Assembly (NCBI RefSeq): GCF_024171565.1
Contig: NZ_JALJZZ010000003.1
Coordinates: forward strand, 62,001 to 126,000
DNA from: Okibacterium sp. HSC-33S16
Lineage (GTDB): Bacteria > Actinomycetota > Actinomycetes > Actinomycetales > Microbacteriaceae
DNA: 64,000 nt
Direction of reading: 5' to 3'
The position numbers and the translations under genes are program-made. Below are positions 18,837-26,897 of the stretch, piece by piece; position 1 is the stretch's first letter; each line of letters starts with the position of its first letter. The notes beneath the pieces are model-generated. The model had not been told where the DNA came from and searched no databases. It was given only the letters and a program-made list of their open reading frames with translations.

Positions 18837-19757
18837 ATGGCCGGTTCGATTTCAAGTGAGCGTGCCCGGAGTCTCGCGGCACAGCCGTTAGAAGCCTTTG
18901 GGCGGTCCGAAGGTTTCGTCCGTGGGACCACGCAGTCCTACCGAGCGATCTGGGCTCAACGGGGTCTCCTTTCGTTGCTGGTGAAGCGTGAATTAAGGGC
19001 GCGTTATAAGAACAGCGCGCTGGGAATCCTGTGGAGTCTGGTCCGCCCGCTCGCTCAGTTACTCATCTACTATTTCGCTATTGGTCAGATTTTGGGTGTG
19101 GCGCGGAGCATTCCAAACTTCGCGATCTTTGTGTTCGTCGGGTTGACGGCGTGGACTCTGTTCACGGAAATCGTGTCGAGTGGAACGTCGTCGATCATCT
19201 CGAACTCCGGTCTTGTCAAGAAGGTCTACCTTCCGCGCGAAATTTTCCCGCTGAGCAGTGTAGGTAGCGCGCTTTTCAGCTTTCTGGTTCAATTCGTAAT
19301 CCTGATCGGCGCGACCCTAGTTCTGGGGCAATTCCCGTGGACCGCGAATCTCGCCACCGCCGTCCCGGCTTTTCTTGTGATTTTGCTGTACGGCACCGGC
19401 TTAGCCATCTTGCTCGGCGGTCTGAATGTTTACTTCCGAGATCTGGAACATCTCGTGGAAGTCGCCTTGGTCGTTCTCTTCTGGGCTTCGCCCATCGTGT
19501 ACTCGTTCTCGTATGTGCACAAGTTCCTGCAGGGTGGGATTATTGAACAGATATACCTGCTCAACCCGATCACTCTCGGAGTGCTCGGAATGCAAAAAGC
19601 GTTTTGGCTATCAGGGTCACGAGATTCGACAGCTTTGAACTGGCCCACGGACATAGATCTTCGACTCTGGATCGCGCTTGCCGTCGGGATCGTCTTTGTT
19701 TGGCTCTGTCAGCGTGTTTTTTCGCGCGTACAGGGCGACTTCGCACAGGAGCTGTAA
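18837..19757 (+). CDS. Polysaccharide ABC transporter permease (Wzm-like)
   Basis: ABC-2 type permease of 306 residues with six membrane helices, the membrane half of a polysaccharide exporter such as Wzm or TagG. The amphipathic region LVKRELRARYKNSALGILWSLVRPLAQLLIYY before the first helix and the VKKVYLPREIFPLSSVGSALF loop are hallmarks. I chose the ATG at 18837 with GGAAAG 6 nt upstream; a TTG at 18804 would add eleven residues. wzt follows 2 nt after its stop. It would pass a finished lipid-linked glycan across the membrane. Confidence 0.92.
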   Translation: MAGSISSERARSLAAQPLEAFGRSEGFVRGTTQSYRAIWAQRGLLSLLVKRELRARYKNSALGILWSLVRPLAQLLIYYFAIGQILGVARSIPNFAIFVFVGLTAWTLFTEIVSSGTSSIISNSGLVKKVYLPREIFPLSSVGSALFSFLVQFVILIGATLVLGQFPWTANLATAVPAFLVILLYGTGLAILLGGLNVYFRDLEHLVEVALVVLFWASPIVYSFSYVHKFLQGGIIEQIYLLNPITLGVLGMQKAFWLSGSRDSTALNWPTDIDLRLWIALAVGIVFVWLCQRVFSRVQGDFAQEL

Positions 19758-19759
19758 GC

Positions 19760-20950
19760 ATGACTACTCTGCACCCCACTATTGTCAGCGTTCAAGGCGT
19801 CTCCAAACGGTTCGTCATGCACAAAGACAAATCGATTAAAGAGCGACTTGTGAACGCCGCAAAACCGAAGCACGCGGATGAGTTCTGGGCACTCCGAGAC
19901 ATTGATATTGATGTCGAAGCCGGCTCCACCGTGGGTCTTGTTGGTCACAATGGATCTGGGAAGAGTACCCTGCTGAAGGTCGTAGGCGGGATAATCCAGC
20001 CGACGACGGGGCACGTATTGCGACGCGGGAGGATGGCTGCGCTTCTCGAGCTCGGCGCCGGATTTCATCCTGACCTTACGGGCCGCGAAAACGTGTATCT
20101 CAACGCCGCGATCCTTGGTCTCTCTAGGTCCGAGACAGAACGACACTTTGACGCTATTATCGGATTCTCTGGCATCGAAGACTTCATCGACACCCAGGTG
20201 AAGTTCTACAGCTCGGGTATGTACGTCCGTCTTGCGTTTTCGGTGGCGGTTCACGTCGACCCCGATCTGCTTCTCGTCGACGAGGTCCTCGCAGTTGGTG
20301 ACGAGCCGTTCCAGCGCAAATGCATGGACAAAATTGCAGAGTTTCAGAGTGAAGGCAGAACGATAATTCTGGTTAGTCACTCCGCCGAGCAGGTTGGCGC
20401 ACTTTGCGATCGGGTCGTCGTGCTGCACGCGGGCGAAATTCAACACGACGGCGATCCGGCTAATGGCCTTCGTATCCTACGCGCGGGATATGAGGCTGAC
20501 CGCAAACAATCGGTCGTGGCCGAGACGGAGCCGACTGCGGGCGGCGTTCCGGAATATTATCTTCGAGCTGCAGAAACGGTGATCAGCAACTCGGCACGGG
20601 ATGAAGTAACCATTCAGCTTGAGGTTGAGATCAATGATCCTCAGCCGAGCTGGGGCGTGGGCCTATCAATTGAAACTTCGCTGGGGATGAAGCTTTACAG
20701 CATGACAACATTCGAGTCCTCTGTGGCCCTTCCGAACACACGAGGACGGCATCGGCTATCCGTCGTGATACCAGACCTCCGTCTGGGTGCGGGTCAGTAC
20801 CTCGTTAACGTCGGACTTGGCGACCAGGCGGGACGGACATTTCACCGCGTTGCTGGCGCGACCTCTTTTGAATCTCCTCGCGACGACGTCGGACACGGAC
20901 TCATTCGCCTGTCGCCGCGCTTTCAAGTATCCGAAGGATTACATGGCTGA
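19760..20950 (+). CDS. Polysaccharide ABC transporter ATPase with C-terminal glycan-recognition domain (Wzt-like)
   Basis: ATPase of 396 residues. Walker A GHNGSGKST lies at 62-70, the signature YSSGMYVRLAF near 150, and Walker B LLLVDEVLAVGD near 172. After residue 250 a second domain of about 140 residues, rich in beta strands (VTIQLEVEINDP, RHRLSVVIPDLRLGAGQYLVNVGL), matches the carbohydrate-binding domain of Wzt proteins that recognise the modified non-reducing end of a glycan. AGGAG lies 8 nt before the ATG. The stop overlaps the next gene by 8 nt. A Wzt with this domain normally implies a chain capped by a terminal modification, and a pyruvyltransferase-like gene follows directly. Confidence 0.92.
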   Translation: MTTLHPTIVSVQGVSKRFVMHKDKSIKERLVNAAKPKHADEFWALRDIDIDVEAGSTVGLVGHNGSGKSTLLKVVGGIIQPTTGHVLRRGRMAALLELGAGFHPDLTGRENVYLNAAILGLSRSETERHFDAIIGFSGIEDFIDTQVKFYSSGMYVRLAFSVAVHVDPDLLLVDEVLAVGDEPFQRKCMDKIAEFQSEGRTIILVSHSAEQVGALCDRVVVLHAGEIQHDGDPANGLRILRAGYEADRKQSVVAETEPTAGGVPEYYLRAAETVISNSARDEVTIQLEVEINDPQPSWGVGLSIETSLGMKLYSMTTFESSVALPNTRGRHRLSVVIPDLRLGAGQYLVNVGLGDQAGRTFHRVAGATSFESPRDDVGHGLIRLSPRFQVSEGLHG

Positions 20951-22127
20951 GCACGCGAACCTACTATACGACTCGATTAGTCCCAACACCGGGGACATTG
21001 CGATTGGGATCGCGGGTCAACAACTTTTTGAAGGGCTCGGGGTCCGTTCGTCGGTCGTGGACCCCTTTTCGGATCGAGACGTCGGACCGCTGGTAATCGG
21101 CGGCGGCGAGCTGATCCGTGAAACGGGGGATCCTTTCTACGACCGCTTCCGCCGGAAAGGGAACCACATACTCAACGCAGCGGGCGTCTGGACGTCAGCT
21201 ACAGATCTTGGGTATCTGAATGATTACGCTTTCGTGTCGGCGCGCTCTAGTCGCGAGCTGCAAGTGCTGAAAGAGTTCGTACCGGGCGCAGAACTCATGC
21301 CATGCGCCACTACGATGCTCGAAAGCCCCCATTTCGAAATCCCCGGGGTAGAGAAGGATGAGCCGGTGGTCGGAATCCATTTGGTCCCCCACTCTCTGCG
21401 TCTGATCGATCGTCTCGCGCCTCTAATCAATGCCATTCCGCACAAGAAAGTGTTTATCCCGTTCACTCACTACAACGGAGACAAATCTTTCATGAAGTCT
21501 CTGCCGTTTGACTGGTCAAATTCGGTGGTTTTGGATGAATTAGAGCCTCTCGAACTTCATTCCGTGATCGGTCAAATGAAGTACGTCGTCGTTTCCTCGC
21601 TTCACGCGTCGATTTTCGCCTATAGCCAGAATGTCCCGTTTGCCTCTGTTTATCAGAAGAAGGCTCACTACTATTTCGACGATCGGCAGCTCGCCGATCA
21701 CGTGGTTGCGAATGAAGGTCAACTGACGACGCTGCTTCGCCGCCTTGAGAACGAGAAGTTCGATTTCCGGCCACAGGTCGCGGAAGACCGCCGCGCTATC
21801 GAGAAGGCGTTTAGAACATATCGCGACCTTTTGGGCGGTGCCGGGGCTCAGGAAACCGCCCCGCCCGAATCGGAAGTGCCCTCTCTTCCGAGAGACCGTA
21901 TTCTTCTTCAACAAGCGCAGCAGGTCCTTGGGGATCGTGATCTCGTGCTGGCATACTCTGAACATCGGTTGGATGATGCCCGAAGGACAATCGAGATTCT
22001 CGAGGAAGATAATCGGAAAAAGCAGGCAGAAATCGATCTGTTCGAAAATAGCCGAACGCGGCGGCTGCAGCGACGCTACGCAGGCCTAAGGTTGTCGATC
22101 TCACGCCTATTCCGTCGTTCCCAATAG
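20943..22127 (+). CDS. Polysaccharide pyruvyl transferase family protein
   Basis: Protein of 394 residues with the fold of the CsaB/WcaK pyruvyl transferases: SPNTGDIAIGIAGQQLFEGLG at the N-terminus, LVIGGGELI near residue 55, and SSLHASIFAYSQNVPFASV near 218, which is the conserved SxxHxxIxAxxxxxP block. The C-terminal 60 residues are charged and predicted to form a coiled coil. The family adds ketal pyruvate to sugars of cell-wall or exopolysaccharides. Its overlap with wzt suggests it makes the terminal mark read by the Wzt C-terminal domain (inference). AAGGA lies 4 nt before the ATG. Confidence 0.82.
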   Translation: MAEHANLLYDSISPNTGDIAIGIAGQQLFEGLGVRSSVVDPFSDRDVGPLVIGGGELIRETGDPFYDRFRRKGNHILNAAGVWTSATDLGYLNDYAFVSARSSRELQVLKEFVPGAELMPCATTMLESPHFEIPGVEKDEPVVGIHLVPHSLRLIDRLAPLINAIPHKKVFIPFTHYNGDKSFMKSLPFDWSNSVVLDELEPLELHSVIGQMKYVVVSSLHASIFAYSQNVPFASVYQKKAHYYFDDRQLADHVVANEGQLTTLLRRLENEKFDFRPQVAEDRRAIEKAFRTYRDLLGGAGAQETAPPESEVPSLPRDRILLQQAQQVLGDRDLVLAYSEHRLDDARRTIEILEEDNRKKQAEIDLFENSRTRRLQRRYAGLRLSISRLFRRSQ

Positions 22128-22142
22128 ATTGATGAACAAACA

Positions 22143-23402
22143 GTGACGCGGCTATCGAGCGCTGGCCAGCTTGCAATCGCGTCTGTGATCGCTGGCATTT
22201 CCGGCCTCATCGTTACGTGGATCGTAGCGAGAATCTCCGGCCCCGATGCTTATGCGGTTTTCGCGGTTTTTTGGTCGGCACTTTACCTCGTTATTGGTTG
22301 CCTTGCGGGCGTTCAACAAGAGGTGACGCGATCCGTCGCGACTTCTGATCACATGCCTGGGGCGTCGTACGCATCGGGATGGCGTTTCGCCACAGGAACG
22401 TCGGTTGCCGTCGTCGTGATCGTAGCAGCGAGTTTGCCATTATGGGCGCCCTCTGGACTGGGCAGCGCGTACCTGCCTCTAGCGCTGCCGCTGCTCCTTG
22501 GAGTCGGCGTGTTTGTCTTCATGGCAACTGTAAATGGCAGTCTCGCGGGTAGTGACTCATGGACAGGCGTGGCTTTCATCATCGGATTGGACGGCCTGCT
22601 TCGGCTGGGGACGGTCGGTCTGGCCCTGCTCTGGACAGATGATCCGGTTTGGTTGGCCTGGATGGTCGTCGCACCACTGCCGGTCACCCTCGTGGTCGCG
22701 GGCGTCTTGTTCCATAGGTCCATTCGCGGTTCGATGGCACTTGCCGACCGGTACCGCACTCTCTCCTGGAACGTCGTACGGACGATGACGGCGTCTGCTG
22801 GTTCGGCCATGCTCATCACAGGATTCCCGCTATTGCTCGCTATCGTCGCAACTGACCGCGAGCAACGTGCGCTGGCGCCACTCATCCTCGCCATTACGCT
22901 CACGCGCGCGCCGTTACTGATGCCGTTGAGTGCTTTCCAAGGTTTCCTGGTTGTGCAATTTGCGAAGAAAGCGGCTGCACAGTGGAGATTAGTGGTGACG
23001 CTGGCAGGCGTGCTTGCGGGGATCGGTGCTGTGGGTGCCGTGTTAGCTTGGTGGATCGGTCCGGGCATTCTTAAGACGCTATTCGGGCCTGCTTTCGCCC
23101 TTGATGGCGGCGTGTTGGCGTCGTTGGTGGCTGCCGCCGGCGCAATATCCGCGCTCTACATTACGGGTCCGGCGGTCCTCGCGCGCGGGGCTCACGCAAG
23201 TTACGCCCTGGGTTGGATCGGTGCGGTGGTCGTCGCTTTACTCTCCGTAAACTTGTCTGGCGACTTGACCACCAGGGCCGTGTTAGCCCTGACCCTCGGA
23301 CCAGTGTCGGGCGTTTTCATTCACCTCGTCTGCTTGCTGATGATCGGTCGGGGCCGGCGTAACCGAGTTCCCAAAATCGGCTCTCTTGCCGCACTGGATT
23401 AG
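22143..23402 (+). CDS. Wzx-like multi-pass membrane protein (polysaccharide flippase family)
   Basis: Very hydrophobic protein of 419 residues with about twelve membrane helices. The N-terminus, SSAGQLAIASVIAGISGLIVTWIVARISGP, matches the first helices of Wzx/MOP-type polysaccharide transporters, which flip lipid-linked oligosaccharides. Start is a GTG without a clear ribosome site, 15 nt after the previous stop. Having both a Wzx-like protein and an ABC exporter in one locus suggests two glycans or two repeat units. Assignment as a flippase rests on overall pattern only. Confidence 0.72.
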   Translation: MTRLSSAGQLAIASVIAGISGLIVTWIVARISGPDAYAVFAVFWSALYLVIGCLAGVQQEVTRSVATSDHMPGASYASGWRFATGTSVAVVVIVAASLPLWAPSGLGSAYLPLALPLLLGVGVFVFMATVNGSLAGSDSWTGVAFIIGLDGLLRLGTVGLALLWTDDPVWLAWMVVAPLPVTLVVAGVLFHRSIRGSMALADRYRTLSWNVVRTMTASAGSAMLITGFPLLLAIVATDREQRALAPLILAITLTRAPLLMPLSAFQGFLVVQFAKKAAAQWRLVVTLAGVLAGIGAVGAVLAWWIGPGILKTLFGPAFALDGGVLASLVAAAGAISALYITGPAVLARGAHASYALGWIGAVVVALLSVNLSGDLTTRAVLALTLGPVSGVFIHLVCLLMIGRGRRNRVPKIGSLAALD

Positions 23403-23427
23403 GCGAATAGGTTTGCTGGCGAGACGC

Positions 23428-24216
23428 TCATAGCTCGTGCCCTGGACGCATCGGGCCGAAGTATCGGGCGTACTGGAGGCCCACCCATGCGCCGTTCTTC
23501 AGCCATGAGACAAGCGAGTTCGCCCCTAGTTTCCGACTGAGCGCACGTCGTTCCTGCATCACTAGACGAATATGCGAGCCGTAGGGCTTTGCGCCCCGGC
23601 TCGCCTGCGAGCTATGCACCCGGTATTTGACGAGAAAATCGGGGAGAACTGCCACCGGCCCGTGTTGAGACAGTTGAAGCAGAAATAGGTAATCCTCCAT
23701 CTGTCTGAGCGAAACGTCGTAGCCGCCAATGCGGTCGTGCACGTCACGACGGAACATCAACGAAGAATGAGCCAACACGTTGCTGAGCAGAAAATGTGAT
23801 CGGATGTCAGGTCCAGATGGACCGCGAACTTCGCCTGTAGACCGGCCGTTTTCGTCTATGCGCGTGACTCGAGTCCCCACCGCGACAGCCGCCGGGTGCT
23901 CGTCCAAGAATGCGGCCTGGCTACGCAAGCGATCAGGGGAGGAAAGATCGTCAGCATCCAGTCGTGCGATATAACTGAAAGTAGCTAACCGGCGACCGGT
24001 CACCATGCCAGCAGATGGCCCCTTGCGTTCCCGGTGGTGTGCGATCGTGACGCGAGGGTCGGCGGCCCAATCTCTAGTTCGATCCGGCTCTATCCCATCG
24101 TGGACAACAATCACCTGAACGCGAATGCCGCCGCTCGCCAAGACGGAATTTACCGCGTCATCGAGCCACTCGTCGACTTTCGCGGTTGGGATTATTACGC
24201 TAACACCTGAGACCAC
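23428..24216 (-). CDS. GT2 family glycosyltransferase
   Basis: GT-A glycosyltransferase of 262 residues: GVSVIIPTAKVDEWLDDAVNSVL at the start, IARLDADDLSSPDRL near residue 92 with the DXD motif, and SLMFRRDVHDRIGGYDVSLRQMEDYLFLLQL near 155 with the ED acceptor pair. I chose the GTG at 24216, which has AGGAG 8 nt upstream; the GTG two codons earlier is only 2 nt from that site. It is transcribed opposite to its neighbours, convergent with the flippase gene. Donor and acceptor unknown. Confidence 0.87.
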   Translation of the reverse strand: MVSGVSVIIPTAKVDEWLDDAVNSVLASGGIRVQVIVVHDGIEPDRTRDWAADPRVTIAHHRERKGPSAGMVTGRRLATFSYIARLDADDLSSPDRLRSQAAFLDEHPAAVAVGTRVTRIDENGRSTGEVRGPSGPDIRSHFLLSNVLAHSSLMFRRDVHDRIGGYDVSLRQMEDYLFLLQLSQHGPVAVLPDFLVKYRVHSSQASRGAKPYGSHIRLVMQERRALSRKLGANSLVSWLKNGAWVGLQYARYFGPMRPGHEL

Positions 24217-24386
24217 TGACACAACTCCTAAGCCGAGACGCCGCCCGCCTAAAGGGGCGAGGTCAAACCCAAAATTCTATCAAGCGTCGCTGGGGGTTCA
24301 GTGTCGATAAATTCGATACAATCAACGGTCCGCCGAAATGGTGTTGACGGCTTGCCCTCGTTCCGACTCAGATTGGTCATGTAGTA

Positions 24387-25541
24387 ATGGAGTTAGGAAA
24401 GACCGAGCACATTCCTTCGGGAATTCACGTCCTCTTCATCGTCAACAACTACCCTCCGAGCGTGGGCGGGGTTGAAAACCATGTGTTCCACCTTGCGAAA
24501 GAGATCGTAACTGCTGGCAACCGAGCGAGTGTGGTCGCGCTCTCGGAGACTGCCAGCGATGATGTAGAGAACGGAGTCCGCGTTGTGCGGCTACGACGGC
24601 ACTTTCCTGTTGCGGGAGTGATATCGTTTCCGGCGCTGCGCTCGGCAAGGCGAATTGCCCAGTTGTTTGAGGACGAAATGGTTACTGTGATTTCCACTCA
24701 CACACGTTTTTTTCCGATGTCCGCAGTCGGTACCCGAGTCGCGAAGCGGCTGCGAGTACCGTTGCTGCACACCGAGCATGGGTCCGATTTCGTTCGATCT
24801 TCCTCGCTGTTGGTCAGTATTGCGAGCCGGGTGGTGGACAGAACAGTCGGACGATGGGTCTTACGCAGTGCGGATGGCGTCCTCGGAGTCTCCGAACAGG
24901 TAGTCGCTTTCGCAAAAAGGCTCGCTGGAGTTGAGGGACGACTCTTCTATAACGCGATTGACCTCGCCGAGTGGTATTGGGCCGGTTACATCGACTCAGT
25001 TGCTACTAAACCGTCCTTCTGTTTCTTGGGTCGACTTGTTGATGGCAAGGGATGGGACGATTTTGTGGATGCTGCTGCGAGGGTTCGGCGGCAGCCGAAC
25101 GTTCCAGAATTCAAAATTGATATCATGGGTGACGGACCCGACCGGGCGCGGCTCAATGCGCGCATCGACGAACTAGGACTGCGGTCAATTACGCGAGTTC
25201 ACGGTCAGGTCCGCCCCGATGAGGTTAGGAAACAACTCGCGGGCGCGATTCTTGTCAACCCGACGATCTTGTCCGAAGGATTCCAGACCACACTTTTGGA
25301 ATCGATTGCTGCAGGGGGACAAATCGTTTCGTATCCCGTTCCAGGATTGGATCAGCTGATTGCCGATGGTGCCCCCATCACCAAGGTTGATGCGCGAGAC
25401 ATTTCGTCTTTAGCTGCTGCCATGAAGTCGATGTTGACGAGGCCCGCTCCCCAGGTCGATCTCACAATGCTCGGCAAGTGGTCGTGGAGCGAGCGGGGCC
25501 GTGACTACTTGAACGTTGTGGCCGACCTCCGGGCACGCTAG
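24387..25541 (+). CDS. GT4 family glycosyltransferase
   Basis: GT-B enzyme of 384 residues. The acceptor half starts HVLFIVNNYPPSVGGVENHVFHLAKE and contains LLHTEHGSDFVRSSS; the donor half has CFLGRLVDGKGWDDFVDAA near residue 213 and the EX7E motif in LSEGFQTTLLESIAAGG near 292. It belongs to the cytoplasmic glycosyltransferases that elongate lipid-linked glycans. The ATG lacks a clear ribosome site. A cluster of DPM-like GT2 and DUF2304 genes follows. Confidence 0.87.
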   Translation: MELGKTEHIPSGIHVLFIVNNYPPSVGGVENHVFHLAKEIVTAGNRASVVALSETASDDVENGVRVVRLRRHFPVAGVISFPALRSARRIAQLFEDEMVTVISTHTRFFPMSAVGTRVAKRLRVPLLHTEHGSDFVRSSSLLVSIASRVVDRTVGRWVLRSADGVLGVSEQVVAFAKRLAGVEGRLFYNAIDLAEWYWAGYIDSVATKPSFCFLGRLVDGKGWDDFVDAAARVRRQPNVPEFKIDIMGDGPDRARLNARIDELGLRSITRVHGQVRPDEVRKQLAGAILVNPTILSEGFQTTLLESIAAGGQIVSYPVPGLDQLIADGAPITKVDARDISSLAAAMKSMLTRPAPQVDLTMLGKWSWSERGRDYLNVVADLRAR

Positions 25542-25589
25542 CCGCTGCCGCCGCTCGCGTAAACTGGACGCAGCCCGTCCTCGACCCTC

Positions 25590-25594
25590 AGGAG
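25590..25594 (+). promoter_or_regulatory. Ribosome binding site pointing to an ATT start
   Basis: AGGAG followed by 6 nt and an in-frame ATT; no ATG, GTG or TTG lies in a suitable position. Confidence 0.55.
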
Positions 25595-25600
25595 TGCACC

Positions 25601-26281
25601 ATTCAAGAAACAATTGCTCATCGATCCTGGCTGGTGGTGCCGCTTTACAACGAGGCTCAGGTAGTGCGTGACGTCATTCGTCAAGCTGTAGAGGTGTTCC
25701 CGAACATCGTGTGCGTCGATGATGGAAGCACGGATAACTCGGTTGCCGAGGCAATTGCCGGCGGCGCCGTTGTGGTTAGACATCCCATAAATCTCGGTCA
25801 GGGAGCGGCTCTTCAGACCGGGCTGGAGTACGCGATGCGCGACCCATCCGCCGAGTTCTTCGTTACCTTTGACTCAGACGGACAACATGGTCTAGAGGAC
25901 GCGTTTGCCATGGTCGAGCGGCTCGCTCACGAGCCGCTCGACATCATCATTGGTTCCCGTTTTTTGGATGGCCGGACGAAGCCAGGCAAGATCAAGAAGA
26001 TTGTTTTGAAGCTCGCCGTTGTATTCGAGAACGTGAGCACAGGGGTTCGTCTGACCGATGCGCACAATGGCCTTCGAGCCATGAACCGGGCGGCTGCAAG
26101 CGCTATTCAGATCGAACAGAATCGCATGGCCCATGCCTCAGAGATCGTGGCGAAGATCGGGCAGAACAAGCTCCGCTACGCGGAACATCCAGTCCATATC
26201 ATCTATACCGACTATTCGCGGGCGAAAGGCCAGTCCGTGTGGAACTTGGTCAACATCCTCAACGACTTGATCTTCAAGTAG
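25601..26281 (+). CDS. DPM1-like GT2 glycosyltransferase, probable ATT start codon
   Basis: GT2 enzyme of the polyprenyl-phosphate sugar synthase type, 226 residues. WLVVPLYNEAQVVRDVI is the N-terminal strand, NIVCVDDGSTDNS near 35-47 the nucleotide site, VTFDSDGQHGLED near 88 the metal site, and IIGSRFLDGR and AHNGLRAMNR follow. Such enzymes with a DUF2304 partner are thought to make or use polyprenyl-phosphate-linked sugars. The first ordinary start in frame is the GTG at 25634, but it would remove the conserved WLV strand start and has no ribosome site. An in-frame ATT at 25601 has AGGAG 6 nt upstream, so I start there. Confidence 0.82.
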   Translation: MQETIAHRSWLVVPLYNEAQVVRDVIRQAVEVFPNIVCVDDGSTDNSVAEAIAGGAVVVRHPINLGQGAALQTGLEYAMRDPSAEFFVTFDSDGQHGLEDAFAMVERLAHEPLDIIIGSRFLDGRTKPGKIKKIVLKLAVVFENVSTGVRLTDAHNGLRAMNRAAASAIQIEQNRMAHASEIVAKIGQNKLRYAEHPVHIIYTDYSRAKGQSVWNLVNILNDLIFK

Positions 26282-26290
26282 GGCGCAGAC

Positions 26291-26656
26291 ATGGACAACC
26301 AGATCATCATCAAAATTGCGCTGATTGCGGCGCTCGCGATATTCGCAGTCTTTCTGATGCTTCCGGGCAGCGGAGCACGCCACTTGGCGCTGCGACGGCT
26401 CTCTATGATTGGCTTGTTTGCAGTCGCTGTCGTCGCTGTGGTGTTCCCACAGCTCATAAATGAGATAGCCAACGCGGTCGGCGTGGGACGTGGAACGGAT
26501 CTCCTGCTTTACGGTCTCATAGTTGTCTTCATCGGCAATTCCTTGGCGGCGTCTCGTAGGAATCGCCACATGGAGCGTGAACTTACGCAACTTGCCAGGG
26601 CCGTTGCTTTGGCGGACGCCCCCGGCCACACCGGCCGCGGGAGTGAGCGGCGGTAG
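26291..26656 (+). CDS. DUF2304 family small membrane protein
   Basis: Protein of 121 residues with three hydrophobic helices (about 7-24, 36-56 and 66-85) and a charged C-terminal tail that may form a coiled coil. DUF2304 proteins are regularly encoded directly after a DPM1-like GT2 enzyme, as here, 9 nt apart, and probably anchor or support it at the membrane; the exact role is not known. Length and helix order fit the family. Confidence 0.8.
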   Translation: MDNQIIIKIALIAALAIFAVFLMLPGSGARHLALRRLSMIGLFAVAVVAVVFPQLINEIANAVGVGRGTDLLLYGLIVVFIGNSLAASRRNRHMERELTQLARAVALADAPGHTGRGSERR

Positions 26657-26897
26657 ACCGACTATCGATCCAGTGCGGGATCGCTCCCGTTGACGTTCTC
26701 GTTCTTCTGCCTTCCGACGATATAAAGTGCCAGAGCGCTTGGTCACGTTCTCGTGTCTTCACGCGCGACACTTGTGGTCCGCATGAGTGGGTGGAGCGTT
26801 CAGTGTGGTTTCCCCGCAATCGGCAGGATCCACGCGGGCTTAGCCGTCCTCGTCGCGAAGTGTAGCCGCCGCGCATCGCTGGCCGAGCAAGTGTTCC

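Noticed and set aside
26657-26897. Promoter or small RNA suggested by TTGACG and TATAAA in the gap
   Set aside because: The two boxes are 25 nt apart, too far for one promoter, and no hairpin with a U-tract follows.
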